From: Oceanospirillaceae bacterium
Lineage (GTDB): Bacteria > Pseudomonadota > Gammaproteobacteria > Pseudomonadales > Oceanobacteraceae
Assembly (NCBI GenBank): GCA_024234265.1
Contig: JACKOM010000006.1
Coordinates: forward strand, 1 to 64,000
Length of the DNA stretch: 64,000 nt
Direction of reading: 5' to 3'
The position numbers and the translations under genes were made by a program. Of this stretch, positions 54,221-63,933 are shown piece after piece (position 1 is the first letter of the stretch; the number at the start of each line of letters is the position of its first letter). Under the pieces are notes generated by a model that had not been told where the DNA came from, did no database searches, and saw only the letters and a program-made list of their open reading frames with translations.

Positions 54221-54931
54221 TCAGGTGATTTTACCTGTGACACGTACACGTTTGCTGCCGGCCACGGGGGTTGTGTGTGCAGTGTGCTGGCGTTCTTTTA
54301 ATTTGCTGTCGATGATGTTTTTCAGCGCGATTAATAATCCCATGCCCACAAATGCACCGGGTGGTAATACTGCAAATAAAAAGTCGGTGTATTGATCAAT
54401 CAGGGTGATTTTCCAGTCAACCGCAGCTGCGCCAAATAATAAATCCATATTCGCAAACAGGGTGCCGTGGCCGATAATTTCGCGCATAGCACCTAACACT
54501 AACAACACCAGGCTGAAGCCTAAACCCATCATAAATCCATCGAGCAGGGCGGGCAGGGGGGCGTTTTTCGCAGCAAATGCATCGGCGCGGCCGAGAATAA
54601 TGCAGTTGGTCACGATCAGCGGAATAAAAATCCCCAGCACTTCGTAAAGCTCATAGGTAAAGGCCTGCATTAATAATTCGGTGCAGGTTACGTAGGACGC
54701 AATAATCATCACGAAGGCAGGTAGACGTACCGCATCGGGCACTAAATTACGGATCAGGGAAACCGCAAAGTTAGAACCGGTTAATACTAGTATGGTGGCA
54801 AGGCCAAGGCCCATGGCATTGACCACGCTGCCGGTCACCGCCAGCATGGGGCACAGGCCGAGCAGCTGCACTAAGCCCGGATTGTTTTTCCAGAGGCCAT
54901 CCAAGGTAATTTCGCTGAGTGATTTGCTCAT
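54221..54931 (-). CDS. rnfE: Rnf complex subunit E
   Basis: RnfE is a membrane subunit of the ion-pumping ferredoxin:NAD oxidoreductase. The 236 residues have six helices; LWKNNPGLVQLLGLCPMLAV opens the protein and LIVTNCIILGRADAFAA is the conserved Cys motif that holds the shared 2Fe-2S cluster with RnfA. It is the last rnf gene, ahead of nth. Confidence 0.95.
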   Translation of the reverse strand: MSKSLSEITLDGLWKNNPGLVQLLGLCPMLAVTGSVVNAMGLGLATILVLTGSNFAVSLIRNLVPDAVRLPAFVMIIASYVTCTELLMQAFTYELYEVLGIFIPLIVTNCIILGRADAFAAKNAPLPALLDGFMMGLGFSLVLLVLGAMREIIGHGTLFANMDLLFGAAAVDWKITLIDQYTDFLFAVLPPGAFVGMGLLIALKNIIDSKLKERQHTAHTTPVAGSKRVRVTGKIT

Positions 54932-54940
54932 GGTGATTCC

Positions 54941-55600
54941 TTATTCGGCTGCCTTGGCATTTAACAGGGCGTCTTTATGTTTATCGAAAAACTCCAGGGA
55001 GCGACGCACCGCCAGCACCACCGCACGGGGTGTAATAGTGGCGCCGGTGAACTGGTCAAAATCACCGCCGTCTTTTTTCACTTTCCAGTGTTCAATTTCC
55101 GGGTTTAACAGGGATTTATCGCTGAAACCGAGCAGCCACGGGGATTTTTTCAGTTCAATTTTATCGCCCAAGCCCGGGGTTTCTTTGTGTTCCACAACCC
55201 TCACGCCACTTAAGCTGCCATCGGCGCGGATGCCGACCAATAAACGGATTTCCTGGGTATAACCATCCGGTGCGGTAATCGGCAAAATCACGGTATGTAT
55301 CTGGCCATTTTTACGCGCCAGGTAAGCTACTGCGTCATCTTTAATCGGGCCGAGCAGGTTCAGGTGAAATTGTTTTGCCGCGGCCGGGCCGTGTAAATCC
55401 AGAGTGTCGTGTAACAGATCATTATCAACTTCACTGGCGGGCACCAGTTGATACAAAGCCTTGGCCTGTGCCGCCGCCATGTTGTCGTTAATACGCTGTT
55501 GGGTTAATACCTGGGTAACGGCAATCGCACCGGCGGTCAGGGCTGCAAAAATCGCTAAACCCAGGGCATTGCGGCGAATGGCGCTGAATAATTCCTGCAT
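54941..55600 (-). CDS. rnfG: Rnf complex subunit G
   Basis: RnfG carries a covalently bound FMN on the periplasmic side. The 219 residues have an N-terminal anchor (ALGLAIFAALTAGAIAVTQV) and a flavin-binding domain ending in DQFTGATITPRAVV, where the second threonine of the GATxT-type motif is flavinylated. The start at 55600 is chosen just before the rnfD end; the longer frame overlaps rnfD. It is followed after nine bases by rnfE. Confidence 0.94.
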   Translation of the reverse strand: MQELFSAIRRNALGLAIFAALTAGAIAVTQVLTQQRINDNMAAAQAKALYQLVPASEVDNDLLHDTLDLHGPAAAKQFHLNLLGPIKDDAVAYLARKNGQIHTVILPITAPDGYTQEIRLLVGIRADGSLSGVRVVEHKETPGLGDKIELKKSPWLLGFSDKSLLNPEIEHWKVKKDGGDFDQFTGATITPRAVVLAVRRSLEFFDKHKDALLNAKAAE

Positions 55601-55601
55601 G

Positions 55602-56648
55602 TTATTTGCCCCCTTTTGGCAGGCCACGTTTGGCTTTGTTGTGGCCGTAAGTACGGGGTTGGGTGTATTGATCAATAAACGCCGCCGCAAAATTCATTAG
55701 TAATACCGCAAATGCAATGGCGTCCGGGTAAGCGCCATAGGTGCGGATGACATAAATTAAAATGCCGATGCCTGCGCCATAAATAATTTTACCCAGGGGC
55801 GTGGTGGATGCCGTTACAGGGTCGGTGGCAATAAAAAATGCGCCCAGCATGGTAGCGCCGGTAAACAGGTGCAGGCTCAGGGGCACATGGGTATCTGCAT
55901 CCCAGCCAAAAATGACGGAGCAAATACTCAGGGCGGTTAAAACACTCAGCGGGATATGCCAGGTGAAAATTCGGCGCCACAATAAATAGATACCCCCCAG
56001 TGCATAGGCAAGGCTGATCCATTCCCAGCCGATGGCAATGGTGCTGCCAAAAATCGGCTGTTTAAAAATTTCATCGGAGGTTTGCATCGCAGCCTGGTGT
56101 TTATACACATCCAGCGGGGTGGCCATGGTCACGGCATCAATGCCATCACGGGCGCTGAAAATAAAATGCAGGCTTTGCGAAAACGTCAGTTTGGCGTTGA
56201 GTAATTCCGCCGGGCCGGTCCATGAGGTGGTCATGGCCACGGGGAAGGAAATTAATACCAGGGCAAAACCCACCATAGCGGGGTTAAAGGGGTTGTAACC
56301 CATACCACCGTAAAGGTGTTTGGCAAAAATAATCGCAAAGGCGCTGGCGATCACAGTCACCCACCAGGGGCACAGGGGCGGCAGGGCCAGGGCAAGCAAT
56401 ACGGCGGTTAACAGGGCGCTGTAATCTTTTAAATAAAACAGTACCGGGCGTTTGCGCAGCACCATTACCAAGGCTTCACAGGCCAGAGCTGTAATTGCCG
56501 CAATACCAATCTGAATTAAATGGCCGGGGCCAAAAAACCAGGTTAATAGCACAATACCGGGCAGCAGGGCGTAGAGCACCTGACGCATCACACCGCCGGT
56601 ATCACCGGGGCGGCTGGTGTGTGGGGACGAAATATTCAGCAGGGCCAT
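55602..56648 (-). CDS. rnfD: Rnf complex subunit D
   Basis: RnfD is a membrane subunit with covalent FMN. The 348 residues have about nine helices. DAVTMATPLDVYK contains the flavinylation threonine (T-M-A-T motif). The N-terminus ISSPHTSRPGDTGGVMRQVL is the usual RnfD start. It overlaps the rnfC stop codon by one base and leads into rnfG. Confidence 0.95.
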   Translation of the reverse strand: MALLNISSPHTSRPGDTGGVMRQVLYALLPGIVLLTWFFGPGHLIQIGIAAITALACEALVMVLRKRPVLFYLKDYSALLTAVLLALALPPLCPWWVTVIASAFAIIFAKHLYGGMGYNPFNPAMVGFALVLISFPVAMTTSWTGPAELLNAKLTFSQSLHFIFSARDGIDAVTMATPLDVYKHQAAMQTSDEIFKQPIFGSTIAIGWEWISLAYALGGIYLLWRRIFTWHIPLSVLTALSICSVIFGWDADTHVPLSLHLFTGATMLGAFFIATDPVTASTTPLGKIIYGAGIGILIYVIRTYGAYPDAIAFAVLLMNFAAAFIDQYTQPRTYGHNKAKRGLPKGGK

Positions 56649-58873
56649 TATGCTTTCTCCGCGGCTAAATGTTGGGCCAGCGCGGCCTGTGCTTCGCTGA
56701 GTTTCTGTTGTTGTTTATCCAGTCCCATGCGCAGGGCATCGAGCACGTCAGAGCCCTGTTCAATGGCCATGCTGAGTCGCTCCTGGGCTTTATCGACCCG
56801 GCTTTGCGCGGCGAGCACTTTCTGTTGTAACTGCTCGGTTTGTTGGGCAAAAGCATCCCCTGTAGCGGGGGGATTTTCAGGGGCGGCGGGGGCTGCTGTG
56901 TCACCGGCAAGGCTGGCTTGCAGGGCTTGTTGCAGCTCGTCGACCTTGGCCTGTTGTTTTTCCACGGCAGTTTGCAGGGCCGGAATTAAATCGCTGCTTT
57001 CGGCCTTCGCAGCACTGAGGCGCTCCTGGGCGGTTTGCAGGCGGGATTGGGCCAGCTCGAGTTTGTTTTTGATCCGCTCCGGGCTGTTGGGGTCAGACTT
57101 TTCTGCTGCATTTTCGGCGGCTGGCGCTGCTTTGGCGGCTTTTTTGGCCTGAGCGATTTCCGTGGCAAGGGCTTTCATGCGTTCCATGGCTTTATCCACG
57201 GCGCCCTGCAGCAGCTCGGCTTTATCGCTGCCTTCAGCAATGGCAGCAGCGAGTTTCTCTTTGGATTTTTCCACGCCGAGTTTGGCGGCATCGAGTTTTT
57301 TCTGCAGGGCTTCCAGATCGGCAACCGGAGCTGGGCTTGCAGCTGATGCTGTGTTTGCCGGCGCAGCCCCATCTGGCTGCGGCGCAGCGGCGGCTTTTTC
57401 AGCCTGGGCTTTGGCAGCGGCTTCGGCGCGGGCGGCGCGGCGTGCGTCTTTTTCAGCCTGTTCGCGGTCGAGGCGGGCGGTGCGCGCTTCAAAGCGCTGT
57501 TTGGCCCGTTCGGATTTCACTTTATCGGCTTTTTCGATGCGGATTTCGCCCTTGGCGTAGCGGTAATACTGCACCAGGGGGATATTGCTCGGGCATACGT
57601 AAGCACAGGCACCACACTCGATACAGTCAAACAGGTTGTGGGCTTCGGCTTTATCAAATTCTTCCGCGCGGCTGAACCAATAAAGCTGCTGGGGCAGCAA
57701 TTGCGCCGGGCAGGCCTCTGTGCACATGCCGCAGCGGATACAGGCTTGCGCCGCCGGGGCCACAGGCAGTTCTTTTTTAGTGGGGGCGAGCAGACAGTTA
57801 GTGGTTTTGACCACGGGTACGGATAAATCCGTCAGGGTGAAGCCCATCATGGGGCCGCCCATAATCAGGCGCTGCATCAGGCCTGCATCAATGCCACCGT
57901 GTTGCATCAGTTCGTTTACCGGGGTGCCGATCAGCACCTCATAGTTGCGCGGTTGGGCGCAGGCTTTGCCGGTGAGGGTCACAATGCGGCTGATCAAAGG
58001 TTCACCTTTGCTGATGGCATTGTGAATGGCAGCGGCGGTGCCGACGTTCTGGCAAACCACGCCGATATCCGCCGGTATGCCACCGCTGGGCACTTCTTTG
58101 CCGGTCAGAATCTGAATCAGCTGTTTTTCGCCACCGCTGGGGTATTTAGTCGGAATGCCGATTACCTGAATTTTATGGGCGTCCTTAGTGGAGGCCTGCA
58201 GGGCGTGTTTCAGGGCAACAATGGCTTCGGGTTTGTTGTCTTCGATACCGATCAGGCAACGTTCCGGATTGAGGATGTGCAGCAGAATCAGTGCGCCTTC
58301 AATCACCTCTGCGGCCCGTTCACGCATCAGCATGTCATCGGCGGTGATGTAAGGTTCGCATTCGGCACCGTTGAGAATCAGGGTGTCGATGGGTTTGTTA
58401 TGGGAGCTGGCAAGTTTCACATGGCTGGGGAAACCCGCGCCGCCCAAACCTGCAATACCGGCGTTTTTGATCAGGGCCAGTAAATCGGCGGGGGCATGAT
58501 CACGGTAATCGGCCAGGCCCTGATGTTCGCACCAGGTATCTGAGCCATCGGGGGTGATTTCAATGCACATACCTGACATGCCGGAGCTGTGGGGCAGGGC
58601 GTGTTCAGCAATGCGGCTGATGGTGCCGGAGGTAGGTGCATGCAGCGCAGCGCTGACAAAACCTTCGGCACTGGCAATTAACTGGCCTTTGAGGACTTTG
58701 TCGCCTTCCTGCACCAATACCCGCGCGGGTGCGCCAATGTGCTGATTGAGGGGCAATACCAGGCGCGAAGGCATGGGCGCACGGGCAACGGGCAACTCGG
58801 TGGACTGGTGTTTGTTTTCAGCGGGGTGAATGCCGCCTTTAAAATCATGTAATTCGAAAAACGGCTGGCTCAT
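56648..58873 (-). CDS. rnfC: Rnf complex subunit C with triple-repeat C-terminal extension
   Basis: RnfC is the peripheral NADH-binding subunit. It has an N-terminal biotinyl-like domain, the nucleotide-binding loop GLGGAGFPSHVK (142-153) and GAECEPYITAD, and two 4Fe-4S motifs (C378-C388 and C417-C427). After residue 445 comes an Ala/Lys/Glu-rich coiled extension holding three related ~52-residue units at about 524-576, 603-655 and 684-737. Each has the pattern AxxRxxxAxERLxxAxxxGSD followed by ALxxxxxKQQxK. The length of 741 residues is typical of proteobacterial RnfC with a long tail. Confidence 0.95.
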   Translation of the reverse strand: MSQPFFELHDFKGGIHPAENKHQSTELPVARAPMPSRLVLPLNQHIGAPARVLVQEGDKVLKGQLIASAEGFVSAALHAPTSGTISRIAEHALPHSSGMSGMCIEITPDGSDTWCEHQGLADYRDHAPADLLALIKNAGIAGLGGAGFPSHVKLASSHNKPIDTLILNGAECEPYITADDMLMRERAAEVIEGALILLHILNPERCLIGIEDNKPEAIVALKHALQASTKDAHKIQVIGIPTKYPSGGEKQLIQILTGKEVPSGGIPADIGVVCQNVGTAAAIHNAISKGEPLISRIVTLTGKACAQPRNYEVLIGTPVNELMQHGGIDAGLMQRLIMGGPMMGFTLTDLSVPVVKTTNCLLAPTKKELPVAPAAQACIRCGMCTEACPAQLLPQQLYWFSRAEEFDKAEAHNLFDCIECGACAYVCPSNIPLVQYYRYAKGEIRIEKADKVKSERAKQRFEARTARLDREQAEKDARRAARAEAAAKAQAEKAAAAPQPDGAAPANTASAASPAPVADLEALQKKLDAAKLGVEKSKEKLAAAIAEGSDKAELLQGAVDKAMERMKALATEIAQAKKAAKAAPAAENAAEKSDPNSPERIKNKLELAQSRLQTAQERLSAAKAESSDLIPALQTAVEKQQAKVDELQQALQASLAGDTAAPAAPENPPATGDAFAQQTEQLQQKVLAAQSRVDKAQERLSMAIEQGSDVLDALRMGLDKQQQKLSEAQAALAQHLAAEKA

Positions 58874-59457
58874 GCGGCGATACCCCGGCCTGCATCGGTG
58901 GCGATTAATTTTTCTGGTGATAAAGGCTGCTGCCAGTGCCAGGTTTGCAGTGTGGTGGCCACTGGCACAAGGTCAATACAGTCCACAGGGCAAGGCTCGA
59001 TACACAAATCGCAGCCGGTGCATTCATCGGCAATCACGGTGTGCATTTGTTTGGCTGCGCCGAGGATGGCATCCATGGGGCAGGCCTGGATGCACTTAGT
59101 GCAGCCGATACATTCCGCTTCACGGATCACCGCCACCATTTTGCTGGCTTTTTCGCTGCCGTGTTCTCCGTCCAGGGGCAGGGCTTCTACCCCTAATAAA
59201 TCCGCCAGAGCAGCTATGGTGCTTTCCCCGCCGGGGGGGCATTTGTTAATGGCTTCGCCGCCGGCAATGGCTTCGGCGTAAGGGTGGCAGCCGGGGTGGC
59301 CGCACTGCCCGCACTGGGTCTGGGGTAAGAGGCTGTCGATTTGATCGACAATGGGGTTGCCTTCCACGCGAAAGCGCACAGAAGCAAAACCCAGTACAGC
59401 ACCAAAAATAATGCTCAGGCCGGTAAGGGTAAGAACAGCGATCAGGATAATGCTCAT
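58870..59457 (-). CDS. rnfB: Rnf complex subunit B
   Basis: RnfB is the ferredoxin-like electron entry subunit. The 195 residues have an N-terminal helix, a 4Fe-4S domain (QTQCGQCGHPGCHPYAEAI and NKCPPGG) and two more clusters in CIGCTKCIQACPMDAI and CTGCDLCIEPCPVDCI. It overlaps rnfC by four bases and follows rnfA by eight. Confidence 0.96.
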   Translation of the reverse strand: MSIILIAVLTLTGLSIIFGAVLGFASVRFRVEGNPIVDQIDSLLPQTQCGQCGHPGCHPYAEAIAGGEAINKCPPGGESTIAALADLLGVEALPLDGEHGSEKASKMVAVIREAECIGCTKCIQACPMDAILGAAKQMHTVIADECTGCDLCIEPCPVDCIDLVPVATTLQTWHWQQPLSPEKLIATDAGRGIAA

Positions 59458-59465
59458 ATAGGGTC

Positions 59466-60047
59466 CTAAATCGAAACCAGACCGGTGAAACCGAGGAACG
59501 CCAGGGACATTAAACCTGCGGTAATCACGGTAATCGCAGAGCCCTGGAAGGGCTTGGGTACATCGGCAACCGTAATGCGTTCACGCATGGCGGCGAATAA
59601 CACTAATACCAGTGAGAAACCCACCGCAGCGCCAAAACCATACAGGATGGATTCCATCAGGCCGTTCTGGCGTTTGATGTTCAGCAGGGCCACACCCAAT
59701 ACCGCGCAGTTAGTGGTAATCAACGGCAGGAAAATCCCCAGTACCTGATACAACACAGGGCTGGCTTTGCGGATGGCCATTTCAGTGAAACCCACCACCA
59801 CGGCGATCACCACGATAAAACTGATGGTTTTCAAATAGGCCAGGTCGAGCGGAATCAGAATATAGGTGTAAACCAGATAACTGCTCAGGGACGCGAGTGT
59901 CAGTACAAACGTGGTTGCGGCGGACATGCCGATGGCGGTTTCCAGTTTTTTGGAAACCCCCATGAAGGGGCAAAGGCCGAGAAACTGCACCAGTACGAAG
60001 TTATTCACCAGAATGGTACTGATCAGAATCAGCAGATAATCCGCCAT
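59466..60047 (-). CDS. rnfA: Rnf complex subunit A
   Basis: RnfA is a membrane subunit with six helices, related to RnfE in inverse topology. The 193 residues have FLGLCPFMGVSKKLETAIGM and LITTNCAVLGVALLN, whose cysteines ligate the membrane 2Fe-2S cluster. It is the first gene of rnfABCDGE-nth. The 277 bases to the divergent lipoprotein gene hold its promoter, which I could not place. Confidence 0.96.
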   Translation of the reverse strand: MADYLLILISTILVNNFVLVQFLGLCPFMGVSKKLETAIGMSAATTFVLTLASLSSYLVYTYILIPLDLAYLKTISFIVVIAVVVGFTEMAIRKASPVLYQVLGIFLPLITTNCAVLGVALLNIKRQNGLMESILYGFGAAVGFSLVLVLFAAMRERITVADVPKPFQGSAITVITAGLMSLAFLGFTGLVSI

Positions 60048-60324
60048 ATAACCGCCTTAATTCTGTGGGAGTGGAGGGCAGGAATGTGCAAAAAGTGCAC
60101 AAAACCTCTGAAAAAGCCCGAAAAATGGCGACGTATTATCGGTGACATGGTTATTTCGTACAAGTAAACATCCGGATTCAGGTCAGTGTTTTTTGGAATA
60201 ATGCTTATCGATTTTACTTCTTAGTGTGTTTTTGCTTATTGGCTTGCCCGTTAATTAATACCCCTGTAATGCATTACCCCAAATGCGATCCCTGGCCTAA
60301 GCTTTTTGGGTCAAGGAGGTTTTT

Positions 60325-61281
60325 ATGGTGTTTATGCGCAAGGTTTTGCTGATTTTTCTGGCCCTGCTGTTGGCTGCCTGTGCCCGTACCGAGCAGCCCC
60401 TGGTGCGCATTGGTATAAACCCCTGGCCGGGTTATGAGTTGTTGTATCTGGCGCAGCAGCTGGATTTGTACAAACAAGCGGGCCTGAATGTAGAAATAGT
60501 GCAGCTTTCATCCCTGGCCGATACCCAGCGAGCGTTTTTGCAGGAGCGTATCGACGGCATGGCTTCCACCCTGATCGAAGCATCCGTGGTGGCATCGCGC
60601 AGCGCACAGCCCCTGCAGATTGGTCTGATACCCGATTATTCCGCCGGGGCGGATGTGATTATTGCCCGGCATCACATCAGAAATATGCAGGGGCTGAAGG
60701 GGCAGGTGGTCGGGGCAGAATTACAATCCCTTGGTGTGGTTCTGCTGGCCCGTGCCCTGGCGAGCAATGGAATGGGATTTGCCGATATCCGTCTGCGTAA
60801 TGTTGAGCAGGCCGATGTGCTGCAGGCCATGGCATCAGGTGATGTGCAGGCGGTGGTCAGTTACCCGCCGGAGTCCGTTAAGTTGCTCGATAAAACCGGG
60901 CACCACGTGGTGTTCAGTTCCACCGAAATCCCCAATGAAATCATTGACGTTGTGGTGTTTCGCACAGGCAGGCAAGTGGATGCCGCGTGGCTGCAAAAAT
61001 TCCGCGCCGTGTGGCATCAGGCCTATAGCTATTGGCAGGCGAATCCGCTTGAGGCCGTGGCCCTGATGGCGAAACGTGAAGGTTTAAGTGCGCAGGAATT
61101 TAATCAGGCCCTGGCGGGCATGCAGGTGCTTGATATTCAGCAGCAGGAGGCCTTGCTGGCGGAGGGTTCAGGGCTGTTGCAAACCATCGTTGGTACCTGT
61201 GATGTGCTGCAAAATGTCGTGCAGATGAATATTGATTGTGAGCGGGTGAAAAACAATTTGCTGATACAGGGGCATGAATGA
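60325..61281 (+). CDS. Lipoprotein substrate-binding protein, NitT/TauT type
   Basis: This 318-residue periplasmic binding protein is lipid-anchored: the signal peptide ends in the lipobox LLAAC with C19. The mature part begins VRIGINPWPGYELLYLAQQL, as in NMT1/ThiY- and nitrate/sulfonate-binding proteins, with SSLADTQRAFLQERIDGMAS after it. AAGGAGG precedes the ATG. No ABC permease or ATPase is near. Instead its stop overlaps the start of a hybrid histidine kinase (ATGA), so it probably acts as a sensor partner; this is inference. The ligand is unknown. Confidence 0.85.
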   Translation: MVFMRKVLLIFLALLLAACARTEQPLVRIGINPWPGYELLYLAQQLDLYKQAGLNVEIVQLSSLADTQRAFLQERIDGMASTLIEASVVASRSAQPLQIGLIPDYSAGADVIIARHHIRNMQGLKGQVVGAELQSLGVVLLARALASNGMGFADIRLRNVEQADVLQAMASGDVQAVVSYPPESVKLLDKTGHHVVFSSTEIPNEIIDVVVFRTGRQVDAAWLQKFRAVWHQAYSYWQANPLEAVALMAKREGLSAQEFNQALAGMQVLDIQQQEALLAEGSGLLQTIVGTCDVLQNVVQMNIDCERVKNNLLIQGHE

Positions 61282-63866
61282 GGCCGGGCTTTTTTACCTC
61301 CCTGCAAAACAAATTATTATTTCCCTTATTTGGGTTACTCGGCCTTTTTATTTTGGTTTTGGCCCTGGCAGTTGACTATGTTTTAAATGAAATCAGCCGC
61401 CAGCAAAGTGAGGATTATGCCGCTGAAACGGCGGATTATTTTTTGCTGGTGGCGGAAAAAGATGCACAGCAAAAACACCTGCAACGTATTTTGCAATTAT
61501 TGGCGTCCCATGAGCGGATCCGTGAGGCCTATGTGGTGGACGCTGCCGGAACAGTGTACGCGGCCCATGATGTGGCCCGTATTGGGGCTGGTATTGATTC
61601 ATTCTTCCCCGATGTAGGTGGGCTCTTTGCGATCCTGCAAAACCCGCAGTTACACGAGCATTTTATCAACCTGCAACGTAACACCCTTTTATTACATCAC
61701 CTTGAGTTGCTGAACGAGCGGGGCGATGCATTTGTGCCCTACAGTTTTGTGCTTGTGGTGGCGAATCAGTTACCGTCCCATGTGATGCGCATTTTGCAAT
61801 GGCTGGCCTGGTTTGGTTTTGGCGTTTTAGTTGCCCTGTGGCTGGCGCAGTTATTTTATATGCGCTGGTTATTGTTTACGCCGTTAAAACGTATGGCCGA
61901 TGAACTCGCGCGTCAGCAATTGCAGAATAATCCTGTTTATCTGAGCCGCACCAGTGGCGATGAACTCGGGCGTTTGGCCAATCAATATAACCAGCTGCTC
62001 GCCCAGCAATTTGCATCCCGTAACGATCTTGTGATTGCGCGGGATATGGCCCAGCAAAACAGCGAATTTAAAAGTCAGTTTCTTGCCAATATCAGCCACG
62101 AAGTGCGCACCCCTTTAAACGGCATGCTGGGGTTTGCGCAATTATTGCTGCGCAGTCCATTAAATGAAAAACAACACGAATATGTCGAGCGCATGCTGCG
62201 CTCCGGTGAATCCCTGCTGGTGATTATTAATGATGTATTGGATTTTTCTAAAATCGAAGCGGGCAAACTCGAAATTAATGAAAGCAAGGTTGGTATCGAG
62301 CAATTATGCAGCGATGTGTTGTCGTTAAATGCGGTGCGTGCTGAGCAGAAAAAAATCGATTTATGCCTGGTGATGCAGGCCGGCGCAGAGCTGGAATGCG
62401 AGCTGGATGAATTACGTCTCAAACAGATTTTATTAAATCTGGTCAGTAATGCGGTGAAATTCACGGAAAAAGGTTATGTGCTGCTGGAGGTGTCGGCGCA
62501 GGGTGGCTGGCTGCAATTAAAAGTACAGGATACCGGTATCGGCATGGGCAGTTCTGTACTGGAAAGTATTTTCCGCCCCTTTGTGCAGGCCGATGCCTCA
62601 ACCACCCGGCGTTTTGGCGGTACTGGCCTGGGGCTGAGTATTGCCCAGCGGCTGTGTGAGTTGATGGGCGGTGAATTGCGCGTGGAATCCGCCGTGGGGA
62701 TTGGCACCAGCTTTTTTGTGCGTTTGCCGCTGAAATCCCCCCGCTTTGGTGATGGTTTTGAAAAAGACCCGCGCAGTTTTGCGGTATGCACAGATTCAGG
62801 TTTGCCCGGGCTGGAAACTGTGTTGTTACAGCAATTGCAGCCTCTGTTTGCCCGCCCCGGGCAGATACTGCAAACCCCGGAAGCCCTGGAGCAAATCGAT
62901 CTGGATTTATTATTTGTGCATGTGCCAGCAGGCAGGGTGGTGGATGGGAAATATGTGCGGCGTGTAAAAAGCTGGCCGGTGCAGCGTTATGTGCTGATTG
63001 CCTCGGTTAATCAACTGCAAACCAAGTTGCCCGCAGACATGCTGTTGCTGGAAAAACCCCTGTTGTTGTCAAAAGTGATGCAGGTGCTGACCGGTAACGT
63101 CGGTGTCAGCGCCACTGCGCAGCCCGAGGATATCCGCCTGCGTGGCCGCGTGCTGGTGGTGGATGACACGGACATCAATCGTATTGTGCTGCAGGATTAT
63201 TTGCAGGGTTTGGGGCTGGAGGTGGCAGAGGCTGCCAACGGCCTGGTTGCGGTGGATCTTTGCCAGCAGCAGACATTTGATGTGGTTCTGATGGATTGCC
63301 TGATGCCGGAAATGGATGGCTACGAAGCCACCCGCCAAATTCGCAGTGCCGGGCAAAATATTAATGTGCCTATCATCGCTATTACCGCGAATGCCTATGC
63401 GGATGTGGAAGTGGCCTGCCGCCAGGCCGGCATGACGGATTACCTGGCCAAACCGGTTGATTTGCAGCAGTTAAACCGCTTGCTGGAGCATTACCTGAGT
63501 CAGCGCTCGTCAAAAGAGGCTTTTCCGGAGTTATCCGGGGCCAGGGCATTGCGCGAGCGGTTTGGTGCAAAGAAATTTACGGCGTTGCTGGAGATCAGTG
63601 AGCAGAGTCTGGCGGGCTATGCACAGCAGTTGCCCGACGCCCTGCGCGAATGTGAATTTAGCGTGTGTGAACGGATTTGCCACAGCATTAAGTCTATTGC
63701 CGGCAACTATGGTGATGTTGCTCTGCAAGAAATCTCCCGCGACCTTGAACAGCGCTTCCATGGCGGGGAGTTTGTGCCCTCAGCTGAAGTGCGCCTTTAC
63801 CTGGAGCGCTGCCAGCTGATGCTCGGCGCATTGCGCCAGCTCGCAGCCGAAACACCCCCGCAGTAA
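61278..63866 (+). CDS. Hybrid sensor histidine kinase with receiver and Hpt domains
   Basis: This 862-residue membrane kinase has helices at about 13-34 and 173-195 flanking a ~140-residue periplasmic sensor. A HAMP-type segment (about 196-250) precedes HisKA with H274 (NISHEVRTPLNGMLGF) and the HATPase domain (LLNLVSNAVKFTE, DTGIGMG, FGGTGLGLSIAQ). Residues about 498-605 look like a receiver that has lost its phosphoacceptor (F in place of Asp) but kept LEKP. A true receiver follows with D673 and K725, then an Hpt domain with H802 (CHSIKSIAGNYG). Phosphate would flow H274-D673-H802 to an unlinked regulator. Overlap with the binding-protein gene suggests one signalling unit. Confidence 0.92.
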   Translation: MRPGFFTSLQNKLLFPLFGLLGLFILVLALAVDYVLNEISRQQSEDYAAETADYFLLVAEKDAQQKHLQRILQLLASHERIREAYVVDAAGTVYAAHDVARIGAGIDSFFPDVGGLFAILQNPQLHEHFINLQRNTLLLHHLELLNERGDAFVPYSFVLVVANQLPSHVMRILQWLAWFGFGVLVALWLAQLFYMRWLLFTPLKRMADELARQQLQNNPVYLSRTSGDELGRLANQYNQLLAQQFASRNDLVIARDMAQQNSEFKSQFLANISHEVRTPLNGMLGFAQLLLRSPLNEKQHEYVERMLRSGESLLVIINDVLDFSKIEAGKLEINESKVGIEQLCSDVLSLNAVRAEQKKIDLCLVMQAGAELECELDELRLKQILLNLVSNAVKFTEKGYVLLEVSAQGGWLQLKVQDTGIGMGSSVLESIFRPFVQADASTTRRFGGTGLGLSIAQRLCELMGGELRVESAVGIGTSFFVRLPLKSPRFGDGFEKDPRSFAVCTDSGLPGLETVLLQQLQPLFARPGQILQTPEALEQIDLDLLFVHVPAGRVVDGKYVRRVKSWPVQRYVLIASVNQLQTKLPADMLLLEKPLLLSKVMQVLTGNVGVSATAQPEDIRLRGRVLVVDDTDINRIVLQDYLQGLGLEVAEAANGLVAVDLCQQQTFDVVLMDCLMPEMDGYEATRQIRSAGQNINVPIIAITANAYADVEVACRQAGMTDYLAKPVDLQQLNRLLEHYLSQRSSKEAFPELSGARALRERFGAKKFTALLEISEQSLAGYAQQLPDALRECEFSVCERICHSIKSIAGNYGDVALQEISRDLEQRFHGGEFVPSAEVRLYLERCQLMLGALRQLAAETPPQ

Positions 63867-63871
63867 CTTTT

Positions 63872-63901
63872 TTGGGCTAAGTGCCTGATTTTCGTTATAA
63901 T
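63872..63901 (+). promoter_or_regulatory. Probable promoter of metH
   Basis: TATAAT lies at 63896-63901, with TTGGGC 18 bases upstream as -35. It lies 32 bases before the metH ATG and directly after the kinase gene. Confidence 0.5.
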
Positions 63902-63933
63902 CCCCGCCATTTTTTCAATGGCAGGACACTCGC

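Noticed and set aside
56619..57152. 177-residue Ala/Ser/Cys-rich frame opposite rnfC
   Set aside because: It mirrors the Ala/Lys-rich repeats of the RnfC tail and is a compositional by-product.
57899..58483. 194-residue plus-strand frame opposite rnfC
   Set aside because: It lies antisense to the conserved NADH-binding core of RnfC and shows no motif of its own.
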